Part shown: piece after piece, positions 1 to 11,775 of the stretch
How positions within the stretch are numbered: position 1 is the stretch's first letter
How the letters are laid out: each line of letters begins with the position of its first letter
Source: Cephalotrichum gorgonifer
Lineage: Eukaryota; Ascomycota; Sordariomycetes; Microascales; Microascaceae
Direction of reading: 5' to 3'
Length of the DNA: 64,000 nt
Assembly (NCBI GenBank): GCA_900312665.1
Contig: ONZQ02000008.1
Coordinates: 310,001 to 374,000 of the forward strand
Made by a program: the position numbers and the translations under genes
Notes under the pieces: model-generated
Told to the model about the DNA's origin: nothing
The model's input: only the letters and a program-made list of their open reading frames with translations
Database searches by the model: none

Positions 1-1914
1 TCGACCTTCTGGTTGCCGTGCGTAGCGGGGATGGGACGAGCGAGGCGACGCACCTCATCAACCGTCTAAGGCTAATGGAATTCCTACGGGACATGCAAAA
101 GGAGGAGATCTTCATCCGCTACGTCCATCAGCTCGCAGCCCTGCAGTCGGAGTCAAGGAACCACGCCGAGGCTGGTCTCGCCCTCCGACTCCATGCCGAC
201 CTCTACGACTGGGACTCCTCGAAGCACACGCCCGCGCTTACCGACCCCGACTTCCCCATGCAATCCCACTTCGAGCGGAAGGAGCGCATCTACTTTGACA
301 TGATCACGCACTTTGAGGAAGGGGAGGCTTGGACCAGCGCTCTGGAGACGTACCGGGAGTTGCAGGTGCAGTACGAGACGAACGTGTTCGACTTCGCGAA
401 GCTGGCGAGGACGGAGCGGGCGATTGCCAAGATATACGAGACGATCGTCAAGAGCGACAAGCTTGTGCCCAAGTACTACAAGGTGATCTACAAAGGCCTC
501 GGCTTCCCCACCAGCCTTCGCGACAAGGAATACGTGTACGAGGGGACTCCCGGGGAGAGAACCTCCGCCTTCACGGACAGGATGCAAGAGCAGTACCCCG
601 CAGCCCAGATCGTGACGCACGGAGATGTGGACGAGGTCGAGGGGCAGTACTTGGTCATCTCGTCCATAACACCTCATCGTGACCTCTCGCACCACGTCTT
701 CCAGCGAGCAAGAGTCCAGTACGGCATCCGCGACTACATTCTCTCGGCTCACCCCCAAGAGTTCTCGGTATCCACCCGACGCAACACCTCGGGTCCAGCC
801 ACCGAGCATTACGCGGACAAGTTGGTATACACGGTGGCAGAGCCGTTCCCGACGATACTACGTCGCAGCGAGATCATCGGCACACACGAGGTCAAGCTGA
901 GCGCCAGAGAGACGGCGCTGGAGCGGATCACGCGTAAGACGCAAGAGATTGGGACGCTGGAACGGCGGGTTGTAGAGGGCGATCTCGAGACGGCGCGGGT
1001 CCTGTTCGATATTGTGGCGGCGTCGGTTAATCCCACGGCGGAGAACAGCATTGTGGGATACCGGCAGTTCATTCCCTCGGCCGAGACGGAGGACGACGAG
1101 GCTGAGCTGGACGCGCTGGATAATTCGATCAAGATGGCTCTCGTGGACCATGCGTTTATCATTCGGAAGTGTTTGGCGACGTTTGCAAAGAGCCCGATCG
1201 ACACCTTGTCTCGGAATCACGAAGAGCTGTATAGGTGTAAGTTTTTCTCTCCTCTCCACATGACGATGACGGTCGGACTCGCTAACCACTTGACCTGAAG
1301 ACTTTGAGATCACCTTTGCGCCCGAGATAGAGCTCTTCATGATACCTCAAGCGACGCAAGATCTGGCCTCCCCTGCTGGCATGTGGCACCCGTCGCCGAT
1401 CTCCGAGAAGACGCCCGTCACGAGCCTTGTCGCCGCAGTATCGCAAGATGCCTCCGAGGCCTCCGTCATCCAGCCCGTGAAGCCTGGCCGGGGCGCGCGA
1501 ATGAGCTTCCTGGGCGGGAAGAAGAAGGATGTCGTGAGATCGAGCGAGGAGCAACAGCGAGATCGGATGCGGAGCACGACGCAGTCGAGCGCGAATACCG
1601 ACTCGGGGCTGAGCAGGGCGCGCTCCGGGGCCGGGAATGGCGTCGCGAACGGGCGGCGCGGCGTCTTCCGGCAACAGAGCGAGGCGCCGCCGCCAAGCTA
1701 CCAGGGTACTGCTAACGGCGATGCGGGGGGCGAGTGGGTGACGGATTCGAACACCGGCCAGGAGAGCCTTGAGATCGGGGACAAGGACGGGAACAAGGGT
1801 GTGGGGATCCACAAGATGGGGAGCGTGAGGAAGAGGCTGAGCATGTTGAAGATTGGGAAGAGGGGCGGTGGGAAGGGGGACCGGGCCGTGATGGGGTCGC
1901 TGGATGAGGAGTAG
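1..1914 (+). CDS. DOCK-family Rho/Rac guanine nucleotide exchange factor, 3' part (DHR-2 domain)
   Basis: This is the C-terminal part of a DOCK180-type GEF, which activates Rho/Rac GTPases in polarity and actin control. The frame is already open at the window edge (codons from position 3), so the 5' part lies outside. Exon 1 ends at 1236, the intron is 1237-1300 (GTAAGT, branch GCTAAC), and exon 2 runs 1301-1914; about 615 residues are visible. The DHR-2 catalytic lobes are recognisable from segments such as ERIYFDMITHFEEGEAW, KYYKVIYKGLGFP and, across the splice, FEITFAPEIELF. The last ~190 residues are low-complexity Ser/Gly/Arg-rich tail. The TAG at 1912-1914 is followed in the same frame by 53 more open codons, ending at TGA 2074-2076 (see findings). 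Family assignment is firm. Which of the fungal DOCK paralogues it is cannot be told from the fragment. Confidence 0.86.
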
Positions 1915-3607
1915 GAGTTCTTCCGGTCGTACTTTGCATCGAGGGGCCTGGGGGTCGAGGTAGGTGGCGAGGAGGGGTGGGTGGGGGACGATGAGTGGGA
2001 GGATGAGGATGAGGAGGAGGAGGAAGGGGAAGGGGAGGATGGAGATAGCGATGAGGCGGTGCAGTGGCCCTGGTGAATTTGGCGAGTGGACATGTTTCTT
2101 GCTATAAAGGGAGGTTTTTTTCTTTGTTCTTTTTTTCCGGGGGGGTTGTTGGAGGTAACACATGTCAACGGGATACCAGGGTTCTTCTTCTTATCTTGTA
2201 GGGGTCCCCATCGATTTTTTTTTCTTCTTGCGTTTATATTTAGTTTTTTTTTACTTCCTTTTTTATAACGCTTTTATTTTCTTCTTCTTCTTACTTCTTT
2301 CTTTTTCTTTTGTCATATACCTCAAATATCCCGGATCTCCCTTGATCTCTCTTTCTTCTTTTCTTTTCCACTTTCCTTTTTTTTTTTTAATTCTTTTTAC
2401 TTGTAGGTGAGAGATGTAGATAGATGTCGGCCAGGAGCTTCAAGCAATTTTCGCAAACCCTTTTTTTTTGTACGAGTACTTTACAGCTTCTCTTCGTCTC
2501 CTTTTCATCATCTTCTTCTGTTCTCCCTGTATTGAAAGAGCGTGGGGAGGACTATTTTTTTTCTTCATTGAGTTTACTCCTATGTAGTACAAGCGAGTAG
2601 GATTTTTAGTGGAAATGACAAGTTTCATTTCGCCGAGAGGAAAACTGAGACGGGGGGAGTGACGTATCCGCAAACTTGCTTTCTTCGTGACGGGGTTAAG
2701 CTGGAGAAGTAACTTGCCTCCGTAGATCGTCTCCCTTATTTTAGCTGCGGAATCATTGCCCGGGGAGCTCTCCCACCTGAGGATAGTGGTATTAGGTACC
2801 CTTGTCGCTTGTTTCACGTCAGGGGAGGGATGATGTCGTTTCAATGCCGCTCAAGGCCGGGAGCCCACGGCTACCTCACTTACACGCTCAGGCCCTTGGC
2901 TCTTGACGTTCAGGGAACGCTCCAACAAACCATTATAACTTGTTATGCTCTCCGGGATTGCGGACTTATAACACATACCGCCTGCATGATGCCTATGTCA
3001 CGCATCGGACAACGTGACGAGTGGACGGATGTGCGAGCGAGGGAGTTGGAGCAAGCGTTGGCGGTTAGCCTAGCCCTGTCATCTCTATCAGAATTGTCGC
3101 CCGCATATGAAGATATCGCTATATACTGCGATAGCTACTGCTTCCCTAAGGAGGGAGGCTTAGATAGAGTAGCGAAGCTATATAGCAAGGAAGACTCCCG
3201 GATTTGGGATGTTGGAACCGTAGATCGGGTGCGGGGGGGTTGGATGCCTCTACGAACGCTGCTAGAGCCTTAAGAATGTGACCTGTGATCACGATTTTTC
3301 CGTTTATTTCACCTTTCTCTTTACCTTACAGGACGGATTCCACTTAAACTAATTCTCAGCCTACCGTAATACTATAGCGTTCCAGCCCCCGTTTGCTATC
3401 CCGATTAAACAAACTTCACCACTGCTTAGGTGTGTGTGTGTGGAATGACCATGCTGTCAAGGCCGTCCTATTGTTGGTTTTAAGAACACACATCCAAGGA
3501 TGTGCGGAGAGAAATATATACAACGAAGCTGCAAGTCCCAGCCCACTCACCCCCCTTCCCGCCTCCCGTCTTAGCCCCTTTTACTCCTCCACCCCCAAGT
3601 TCGCACC
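1915..3607. other. Intergenic: DOCK 3' region, T-rich low-complexity tract, no firm gene
   Basis: From about 2100 to 2560 the plus strand is strongly pyrimidine-rich with repeated T runs and TTC repeats, which fits 3' UTR and low-complexity sequence. An open frame at 2809-3273 would give 154 residues. It has no recognisable domain, no splice support and no homologue I know, so it is not called as a gene. The rest shows nothing convincing. Confidence 0.5.
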
Positions 3608-5534
3608 TCAGAACTTAGGATTGGCGTTCGTCAACAGCTGCACGAAGTAAGCCTGGAACCACTGCCCCGCCTCCGGCGCAGGCTTCAGCGCGTCCTCCAG
3701 GCCGCAGTGATGGTCGTACCGCGCGGCGCTCGTGTCGCTCGTGCCGTCGCACTCGCCGCCGGGCTTGACCCACACGAAGGCGTCCTGGACGTCCAGCCCC
3801 GTGTTGCTGGTCGGCCGCGCGCCGAAGCCGGCCCCGATAACATTGCACCAGTGGCCCTGCTCGATCTGGCCCGTGGGCTGCTTGCCCGAGCGGCCCGTGT
3901 CGGTGATGAAGTGCGCGGGGAAGCCGGCCGCGGAGAGGAGGGGCGCGAAGGCCTGGACGTAGTGGATCTCGTCGTAGTTGGGGTTCGCTGCGTCGTTCGT
4001 CAGCGGGACTTTGCGGGAAAGGGCGCGGAGAGGAGAGGAGAGAAGAGGAGGGGAGAGGAGAAGAGCGTCGGCGTGATTGGGGGTTGGCTTGGGTGTAAAG
4101 GGGACTCACGCTTGGTGTACTCAGGCACGAACGTCAGGTTCCACCCGTTATAGTTCGACACGTTCGTCGCCAGGCCGCGCAGCGCCTTGGGGCTGCCTGC
4201 GTCCTTGTACACCTTGGCGTACATGTCCGCCGCGGGCTTGATGTTTGCGGGCCAGCCTGCGCACTGTTAGTCCATCGCCACGAGACGCGCGCTTCTCGAC
4301 GTGAAGAGAGTATGGAAAGAGAGAAAAGGGAAAGCTCACCGAGCCAACCGGCGTGTCCGCCGTCTAGATACATGGCAACGTTGGGGAGGTTGAGCTGCTT
4401 GACGGCGTAGTTGGTGCACTCGAGGTAGGCGGCCTCGGCGTTGACGCACTTCTGGACGCTGAGATTGGTGATCATGTTGGCGAGGGAGTCGGGCTCTGCG
4501 GGGCACGGGTCAGCTGGCGGCTCTTGCCTTCTTGTTCTCTCGCGCCCTTTGGTGTAAAGGCGCGAGGGGAAGGGTAGGGAAGACGGGATCGGAAGGGGAA
4601 GAGTAAGTGGGATACTCACCGATGACGAGAAGCACGCGCACGTCAGGATACTTGAGGATGACCTCGCGGATGGAGTCGATGTACCCCTTGTACTTCGCCA
4701 CGCCGCCGTCCGCAATGGACAGCTCACCGTTGCTGGCCGCGGCCGCGCAGTCGCGATCCGGCAGGTCGTACACCACGAAGAGGCCCGCGTTGGGCGGGTT
4801 CGCGCCGGCCTTGTTGGCCACGCGGATGTCCGCGAGCGTGGCCTCCATCAGCGGGACCTTGGCGCGGGTGTCCCTGGGGGTGGTGTTAGTCCGCTTCCTG
4901 ATATCCTTCCCCGCTTTTGTGATGCTCTGTAGAGGAAAAATCGACGAAGAGGGGGAGGCCGGGGGAGAGAGAAGAGGGGGAAGACACTTACATCCACAGG
5001 AACGAGGGCACCTCCGCGACCTTGGCCGCGGCCGTCGCCTGCGCCCCCGATAGCGACGGCACCGCCAGGCTCAGGATCTCAGACTTGTAATACCCATTCG
5101 CCCACATCTTAACGTCCGCGAAGGGGTTGCCCTCCCACGTCGCCGTGCCGGAGCCGGCGGGCGGGGTGGTCGCCGACGCGCTGGTGGAGCTGGCCGACGT
5201 CTTCGTGGGGGTCTGCGTCGGCGGGCTGCTGGCGCTAGACGTCCCGGCCGAGCTGGTGGAAGTCTTGGTGGTGGTGACCTGCGAGGCGGGCAGGCACTGC
5301 GAGTAGTACGGGCCCTGCTCGACGCAGGTGTTGCCCGAGGAGCAGCACGTTGGGCCGGTCCAGCCAATGCCGCCGCATTGGGCCCTGGGAGTCGTTTAGT
5401 CTAGTGGGAGGGGAGGAGGGAGTTGAAATGGGATGGTGCGTGAGGGGAGCTCACCAGGTGGAGGAGCACGACTGGCGCTCCTCGATGGGAACGGCAAGGG
5501 CGGCGGTTGCGAGGGCGAGGGCGAGGAGCTTCAT
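3608..5534 (-). CDS. cel6A: Cellobiohydrolase II, GH6 with N-terminal CBM1 (Cel6A type)
   Basis: Secreted exo-cellulase that releases cellobiose from non-reducing cellulose ends. Six exons: 5534-5455, 5384-4992, 4873-4620, 4495-4340, 4256-4110, 3987-3608; all phases agree, giving 469 aa, close to 471 for Trichoderma reesei Cel6A. A signal peptide (about 1-16) and a short propeptide ending EER precede CBM1 (residues 21-58, six Cys, aromatic W27, W35, Y53, Y54). A Ser/Thr/Pro linker leads to the GH6 domain. The catalytic block YDLPDRDC carries the proposed acid network, and VIEPDSLAN carries the proton-donor Asp. QGHWCNVIGAGFG-like and WVKPGGECDGTSD motifs are intact. The last intron acceptor was chosen (CAG before 3987) because a CTGAC branch site lies just upstream; an earlier AG would insert five residues. 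The gene looks fully functional and is probably cellulose-inducible and glucose-repressed, as is known for the family. Confidence 0.97.
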
Positions 5535-5620
5535 AGCGGTGGTTCTAGCCTGTGTATGTCTGTCGGTGTGGGGTTGGCGAAAGGAGTTGAGGGGGATACG
5601 ACGAGTCTAGGAAGCCGCTG

Positions 5621-5628
5621 CTTTTATA
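5621..5628 (-). promoter_or_regulatory. TATA box of the cellobiohydrolase gene
   Basis: On the minus strand the sequence reads TATAAAAG, about 87 bp upstream of the cel6A start codon, a normal spacing for a strongly expressed fungal secreted-enzyme gene. Two matches to the CreA/Cre1 consensus SYGGRG occur nearby (5568-5573 and 5666-5671). Such hexamers are common by chance, so carbon-catabolite control is an inference. Confidence 0.7.
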
Positions 5629-6174
5629 ATCGAGGAATGCCAAGTACGGATCCCGGATGGCTTCTCCGGGGACGCAGGGGGAGACTCGCGGGCCGCGAGG
5701 CTCATCGGATCTGCGGGAAGTCTGTGGAGGTATGGCTCGCAGGCTGCTTTCGTCCCTGCGCAAATACATATCTGGTTCGTCGGCCCGGCGGCGTCGCGAC
5801 GGGGACGAAGTTGAGGACGGAAGGGCTAGGTCGGGCTTGGAGCACGCTCTCCTATGATTGGCTTCGCGCACGACGATAGAGGAGGAGTGGAAGGAAAATT
5901 GTCGTGGCAGCAGCGGTGGCATCTCACGGGACGAAGTGGGCACAAAACTTCCGTGCATCGTGACACGGCGAGTGGAGCCCAGCAGAGACTCCCGGCCGAC
6001 GCAAGACGTCTATATGGTGGAAAGGACGCCATTGTGAGAAACGGGACATTTTTCCTCCTCCAGGGTCTGGATGCTCCGGAGCCCCACCGCCGACGAGACT
6101 AAGCGGGGACGACGCCAAAGTCCGCCAACCACGTCGCCGATCCAGGACACCGGCACCGAGGGGCCAAAATCGAT

Positions 6175-6731
6175 AATGCAACCCCGGAATCTCATTTTCC
6201 CTCGTCGAAAGTTCCGTAAGGCTCGCCTCTTATTTTAAGAAGCGGCTCAGCGATCCGCGGGTTCAGTAGAAGCGATTTCCTCGATAGTACCGAGATCTAC
6301 GCCATCACATAACCAATTTATACTCATATCTTCTACACCAGACAGCGTCTTTTATCTACACTTCGTAGAGGTCGTTCCAGAGGAGCAGGTCCTGCAGAAA
6401 CTCCTCCGACAGATTCAGGGCGGCGTAGTTCTCCCCTCCTCAGAGAGCAAATCGTAACATGCACCTCCCCCGCCGAAAAAGCCCGCCATCCATCTCCTAG
6501 TCTATATTCCTTTCCGGCAAAGTAGATCGTCGGGACCCGTATTTCTACCCCGAAGACCTCCCTCGCAAGCATAGTAGCCTCAGTCTCGCTCCTGTCGACG
6601 AGCGCGTAATCCCTGGTCGACCGCCGACCCCGGAAATTTTATTTTCCGCCCAATACTACCCTTCATGCCGCATGTGCCGCCGCGCTGAGATAACCGGAGT
6701 CGGCAATGCAAACCCGGAAATCTTATTTTCC
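6175..6731 (+). repeat. Three dispersed copies of a ~20-bp motif (CCCGGAAATYTTATTTTCC type)
   Basis: Copies lie at 6175-6201, 6627-6647 and 6705-6731. The first and third also share the upstream word AATGCA. The core begins CCCCGGAA or ACCCGGAAA and ends ATTTTCC, an imperfect dyad (GGAAA...TTTCC). The flanking sequences are otherwise dissimilar. A fuzzier inverted match may exist at 20721-20737. Confidence 0.55.
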
Positions 6732-7955
6732 ACCCCCCGCACACGGTTCGCGGCCTCACACCTTCGACAAAGGGGCAAGGGGCGACGGGACCAGCCAAGA
6801 GGAGCACTTCTTACTCTTCCACTAGCGTATCGGCAGGCCTACCGAGATAAGACAGCAGAGGGCTAGAGGGACGCCGGCATACCTCTCGCAAAATTTACCT
6901 GGGCCATTCACCTCGTCGGCGTGCCTTCCTGCACTATAACACATGGCTTGAGTTGAGTTTCATTCAATTTCACCCTTTACTTTGTGATCGGTCCCCTCCT
7001 TCCCGTCACCTCAGCTCAGGGAAGGAAGCAGCCAAGCTCACCCCAATATATTCATCTTTTGAACTCAAGAGGCCGCACCTGCTACTTTTCAAGACAGTCT
7101 ACGAGGGCAGGAGGGTAGCCAAATTCACTTCGGCGCTTACACTTCAGCGCGCTAGAGCCGCAATTGCCTCGAGCTACGGGGGAAGGAGGCTGCCCACCTT
7201 CCCTCAAAACATTCACTTCGGCCACATTGACTTCGAAACAGGCGCCACGGATGCCTTCTACCTTCCAATTCAATGATTTTCATTACTCGAGAAGAGAATT
7301 GGACCCACTTTTCCCGACTATATAAAGACTCCTTCCCTCCCCCCCAACTCTCTTCTTTTTCCCTCCTCATGAACATCACCTACCTCCACCACCAACCACC
7401 TATCAAACATGGGGATGGACCACACTTCATACTCTTTATACATGACAACCCACTCTTCCATCTATTATGAGTCCCAGTTTTAAGAACCTACCCTCATGAT
7501 GTCCTCATCTATTATATGGCTCGGCCCTCAGAACGTACTTGTAGTCTCACCATCCCCTCAATTAAACACTTGCTTTTTCCCAAGAAGCTACTTTAGCCAT
7601 GCTACTTCTCCTACCTCACGACGTTAGATTCAATTTTCTTGCCTCGCCTTAGATCACGGCGCTTCTATAATAGATTATTGAGTAGATGAATGCCCGACCT
7701 GAGGAGTGGGCTAGAATCCGGAGTAGGTTAGATAGAACCTACAGGTAGTCGTGGAACAAATCGAACTATGCCGAAACCTTCACTTTTAAGTGGGAATATA
7801 GGCCATCCAAGACTGTTCCCCATCTTGAGTGTGTAGAATCATCTCACTTAAGGACGTGTAGCCCTTTTCCTCGTGGCTGTTGCTCAGAGTTCCAAAGACA
7901 CAGCTTTTAATGCCCACTGTGCTCTGTTGGAATAAAAGGAACAGCAGGAGCGGGT

Positions 7956-8504
7956 GTGCCACACTCCACTACCCGGGCAGACTTCCCCGAGATTTACTTG
8001 ATCCATCTGGTGAGCGAAGCTTTCATGGATGCAAAGAAGCCCCCACCTACGCGGACGGAAACAGACCTCTGGTGCCAGGCAGCTGAGTACAGTGTAGACA
8101 TAGGAAGGCGACTACCCAAGGGACACATTATGCGAAATATTCATACATCGTCGCGTCAATGGGGAAGACGCGTAAAAAAGTCCAGAGATCCCACCCCTTC
8201 CCAAATTCCTTCCCTGGACATAATGTTGTTCAAACCCAGGTTCAAGGTGAGTCACTGGCTCACCCCGTCCCCTATTTTAATGTTACTCTGCAAGAAATGT
8301 ACTAACGCCTAACCGCCCAGGTTCCCGAACCTTTTGGAGGGCTGTGGCAGCTACGAAGCCTGCGGGCCGGCGTCCAAGTTCGAAATAGACATTGCCGAAC
8401 TCGTCACAAACAAGGCCCTGACGCCTGCCGTCGATCTCATGTGTTTAGAGGAATGGAACAAGGCCAACACGGAGAATGGCACAACGAATAAGAAGGCTCG
8501 CTGA
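7956..8504 (+). pseudogene. Possible decayed spliced gene, function unknown
   Basis: A frame from 7956 has coding-like composition (for example PEIYLIHLVSEAFMDAKK) and ends at a perfect donor (GTGAGT at 8247). A CCGCCCAG acceptor follows near 8323. The best-looking frame after the acceptor (FPNLLEGCGSYEACG... to TGA 8502-8504) is not the one reached by that splice, so a frameshift or a weaker upstream donor must be assumed. No family recognised. Probably a relic. Confidence 0.25.
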
Positions 8505-8923
8505 TGGCCTTTCATTTGTTCTTTTCAAGCCTTAAACTTCAGCCTGGGCTCGTCTCCTATCGCCTAGATTGGTTGATCAATTCATACCGCCCTCCACGTT
8601 CGATATGTATATCAGACTCCGTCCTGAGACCTGGAGGTCCGAAGTTCCAACTCTCCCTCGGCGACGACCCGTTTCAACTAGGACACAAGGAATACCCTAG
8701 TACGATTGATAATACCTGTATAGCTCATAGTCCAAAGCCGACGAGCAAGACCACCCAGAGTACAGCTGGGAGGGTGTCGTATGAGAAACACTATGCTGAG
8801 TGGATGGTGGAACCGGGTCTAACTGGGGACACCACTCCTGATGCTGCTGATAGGGGCAGTGGAAACAACGAAGGCAACGATGATGGTGACGACGACGATT
8901 TATATTCATCATTTCTCATTTAG
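8504..8923 (+). CDS. Hypothetical ORF, 139 aa
   Basis: Open frame starting ATG at 8504, overlapping the TGA of the preceding relic. The C-terminus is acidic and low in complexity (a run of Asp and Asn). No domain, signal peptide or splice site of note was recognised. It may be a chance frame; it is listed because it is the longest methionine-initiated frame in this part of the accessory stretch. Confidence 0.2.
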   Translation: MAFHLFFSSLKLQPGLVSYRLDWLINSYRPPRSICISDSVLRPGGPKFQLSLGDDPFQLGHKEYPSTIDNTCIAHSPKPTSKTTQSTAGRVSYEKHYAEWMVEPGLTGDTTPDAADRGSGNNEGNDDGDDDDLYSSFLI

Positions 8924-9719
8924 CTTATCCACTTATATATAGCTGCCTCATGAGTAGGAAGGCATAAGCATTTCTCAAGGTCAACTGAGCAGATATAACC
9001 CTTTGCCACCGCCTCGACAAGTTCGGTCCTGAGTTCTCGTCGACAATGTCGGCGCGAAGGCGAGGTAGAAGAGACGTAAGACGATTAGGTCTCCTACTTC
9101 AGGGTTCGCTCTATCACTCGACCAAGCCAAACTCCACTGCGGGAGGGTACCCTCTCTGATACCATCCAGACTCCAGTTCATATTCGCTACGAACATAAAG
9201 TATGCAGTGGACACATCTGTTGATGCCGTCCTTTAGAAGGGCGTTATATAATAGAAGGCTGGTAGAACACGAATGACCTTAAAAGTCTTGCAGGATTTGG
9301 GTTCATCAATGGGTTAGACCTTGCTATAGAATACCTCAAACTAAATATGCACCTTATCCTGCATGAAGTCCTTCTTCCTTAGCTATGATAGCGGGAGCCT
9401 GAGTGACAATAATAGGACAACTAGAATGAGGGCAGTGGTGATGATGGAAACTTCCAACTGTCTGGCAGGAGCAACGAGACTGTTGACGGATATTTTAGTG
9501 ATAACAATGTTTCGCCAAACGGGTAACGTATCTCTCTCGCTGATTACCCGTCGCTCTCTCGCTCTAACCTCCGTTCCTTAGGCTTGGAGCGCAAGTGCAG
9601 GCACTGTGCTAAGGGTGGCCACCCCTGCCAGAGCGTAAGTCACCAACGACCTCCGCCCGCGATGCAACGGAACTTCACGCTCAACCATTGTCATGCAACT
9701 ACTGGTAGAACCGTGTCTC

Positions 9720-10030
9720 ATGTCAGCCACGGTAGCTCATGCTGGAGATGTTGAGAACTACGCCTCGGACAGTTCATCCTCGTCATTCTTTGCAAAGACC
9801 ACCATTCAATACGAGAAGGAACACAAGTAAGAAGCCCATTACACATGTTCATCCCACCGACATGAATATATACTAACAAATTCCATATCAGAGATGATCC
9901 ATCCAACAGCCATGTGGTCCATCTATCAGAGTTGACCGACGTTGCAATCAATGTGATCTGCCCTATCAAGCTGCTTTTAAGCTTGCTCGTCGCACGAACG
10001 CGGTATCTGAGATATCGTGGGGCGACCTGA
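9720..10030 (+). CDS. Small two-exon hypothetical protein, 81 aa
   Basis: Exon 1 is 9720-9826 (starts MSATVAHAG) and exon 2 is 9892-10030. The intron has near-ideal fungal signals: donor GTAAGA, a consensus TACTAAC branch site and a CAG acceptor 13 nt later. The frame is open through both exons and stops at TGA 10028-10030. The product would be hydrophilic, Ser-rich in the middle, with a short hydrophobic patch (INVICPIKLLLSLLV). Just upstream (about 9590-9638) a Cys/His-rich piece (KCRHCAKGGHPC) is followed by GTAAGT, so the true gene may have an additional 5' exon. No family recognised. Confidence 0.4.
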
Positions 10031-10693
10031 AAAGGAATATAGGTTCCTGGCCAAGTAAGAAGGTCAAGCGCTGGCCTTATTCTTGCAAATTTATACTCAA
10101 TGACATCTAGGCCACCTCCTGGTATACCTGCGGTAGATTACACTCCTTGGAAAGCAATGTTGGTGTTCCGAGAGCAACCCGGACGTTGCACGGATAGTGA
10201 CTGGCACCAACACGTCCTGGGGTGGAGGCCGCGCACATCCAGGCGCGTGCTAGCGAGAACGCAACCGGGCGCTTCGGCCCCGCTTCGTGCCGGGTTTCGC
10301 AGTCACAATCGCGTTAGGATGCCGGAACCTAGATACGGGTCCAGAGAAAGGTGAGGTGAAAAGTATCAACAGTGGGGGGTGCCTTAGGTACGTGGCTATC
10401 TAAGCTCACGGAGTGAAGTAGGAGCGGGCGTACGGAGCCTGTTGAGTTTTTTTTTTCTTAGAAAAGTCGGTTTCCTTTTATACATCTTAGTTTATCTCCC
10501 AGTTTAACTACTAAATTCGATTCTACGAGAGATGGCTGGAAACAAGCTATCGGCTCGAGCCTCACTCATGGTTTGGAGATAATCGGACGGAGTTGTTCGC
10601 ACCCGTACATAGTGCTACAGCTGTCTGAGGCACATATGTTGACAGGTTCGCAATTTATTTGTGCGGAAACAAGAAAGATGGATCCTGATTGAC

Positions 10694-10885
10694 ATGATAG
10701 AAGAAATAGGCCTGGAACCCACAGCAAGACTAGAAAACGCACGAGCACCAGCGGAGATGTCATTAGCAGTTCTCCGCAACACTCACCTTGAAGAACCCGA
10801 TGTTAAAGGGTCAGATACGGGAATGGACCTGTTGGAAGCGGTCCTGAGGGGATTCTTGAGCGCGGCATATATTACTTCGTCCTAG
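10694..10885 (+). CDS. Hypothetical ORF, 63 aa
   Basis: The frame is open from an in-frame GTG at 10661. The first ATG (10694) gives a 63-residue hydrophilic, alpha-helical-looking product (GLEPTARLENARAPAEMS). No known domain and no splice evidence. It could be an exon of a larger decayed gene. Confidence 0.2.
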   Translation: MIEEIGLEPTARLENARAPAEMSLAVLRNTHLEEPDVKGSDTGMDLLEAVLRGFLSAAYITSS

Positions 10886-11457
10886 CCGATTATCGTACTC
10901 ATCTCCTGTCTCTCTCATAAGTACTCTGCCAAAATTAGTGAGGAAATAACGTTGCTGAATCTATCTTCTTCCTATCAGCTACTGAGAATGTGCTATAGAT
11001 ATTACCTCTAGACATCGGCTATGATGATGCTGAGCTATGGCCTAGAGTGATGGCACTTACCATTGACTCGCTGAGCCACAATGCTCTCTAGCCATTGCCA
11101 CTTTGATATCGGACGACATTTCCCAGCCCGTTTTTAATGGTGAGATCAATCCCCTCCATCCTGTCGATTGCTCATTGATCAATACTAACATGTTTTTAGG
11201 GGTTGTAGGTCCTCCGCAAACCTTTGCCCTCAAAGCTGGCCCAACAATCCTGCGACCCAAGCCCACATGACCTCCATATCCCATTACTCGACTTCGGCAC
11301 GTTCAGTTCGGCCGCATTTCATACTAGTGGTCGCCTGATGTTGCCTCCTGAGGATTTAATATAATGTCCCCCAAAGGCAAGTTCACTCACCAGATCTAAA
11401 GTGAGCTCTAAGTTTGAGCTTCTTAAGCTCTCATGGGATCTACTTTATGTTGCTAGT

Positions 11458-11775
11458 ATGAGTGGTGCTGCCCTGTCAGGCTCCCTGACTGATGAGGGTA
11501 GCAATGGGGATGACTACTTTGGAGCTGGATGTCAGATCTGGGGGGACGACGACAGCTGGAGGGTGCAGCCCGACCGCTCCACCCCCCGAACTATCGTAAG
11601 TTTGCAAGTTTCCCTTTACTGTTCTCTCTCGTGGGCCCGCACATCCCTGAATCCTCCGGCCGCAGCTAACTGTGTGTATAGATAGACAATGGCCCTCCGC
11701 CGCAAAGATGCAGGCCAAGCACCCCAAGGAGAGAGGCATATTGCTTCTGAGAGATTCCATGTTTAATACACCACA
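11458..11775 (+). CDS. Possible small two-exon hypothetical gene
   Basis: ATG at 11458 opens a frame rich in Gly and Asp (GDDYFGAGCQIWGDDD) that reaches a strong donor GTAAGT at 11596. A GCTAAC branch followed by TAG acceptors lies near 11669-11684. Splicing to the second acceptor continues the frame for about 27 codons to a TAA near 11775. No family recognised. Boundaries are approximate. Confidence 0.25.

Noticed and set aside
2809..3273. 154-codon ORF downstream of the DOCK gene
   Set aside because: No recognisable domain, unremarkable composition, and rare stops are expected by chance at this length. Not enough to call a gene.
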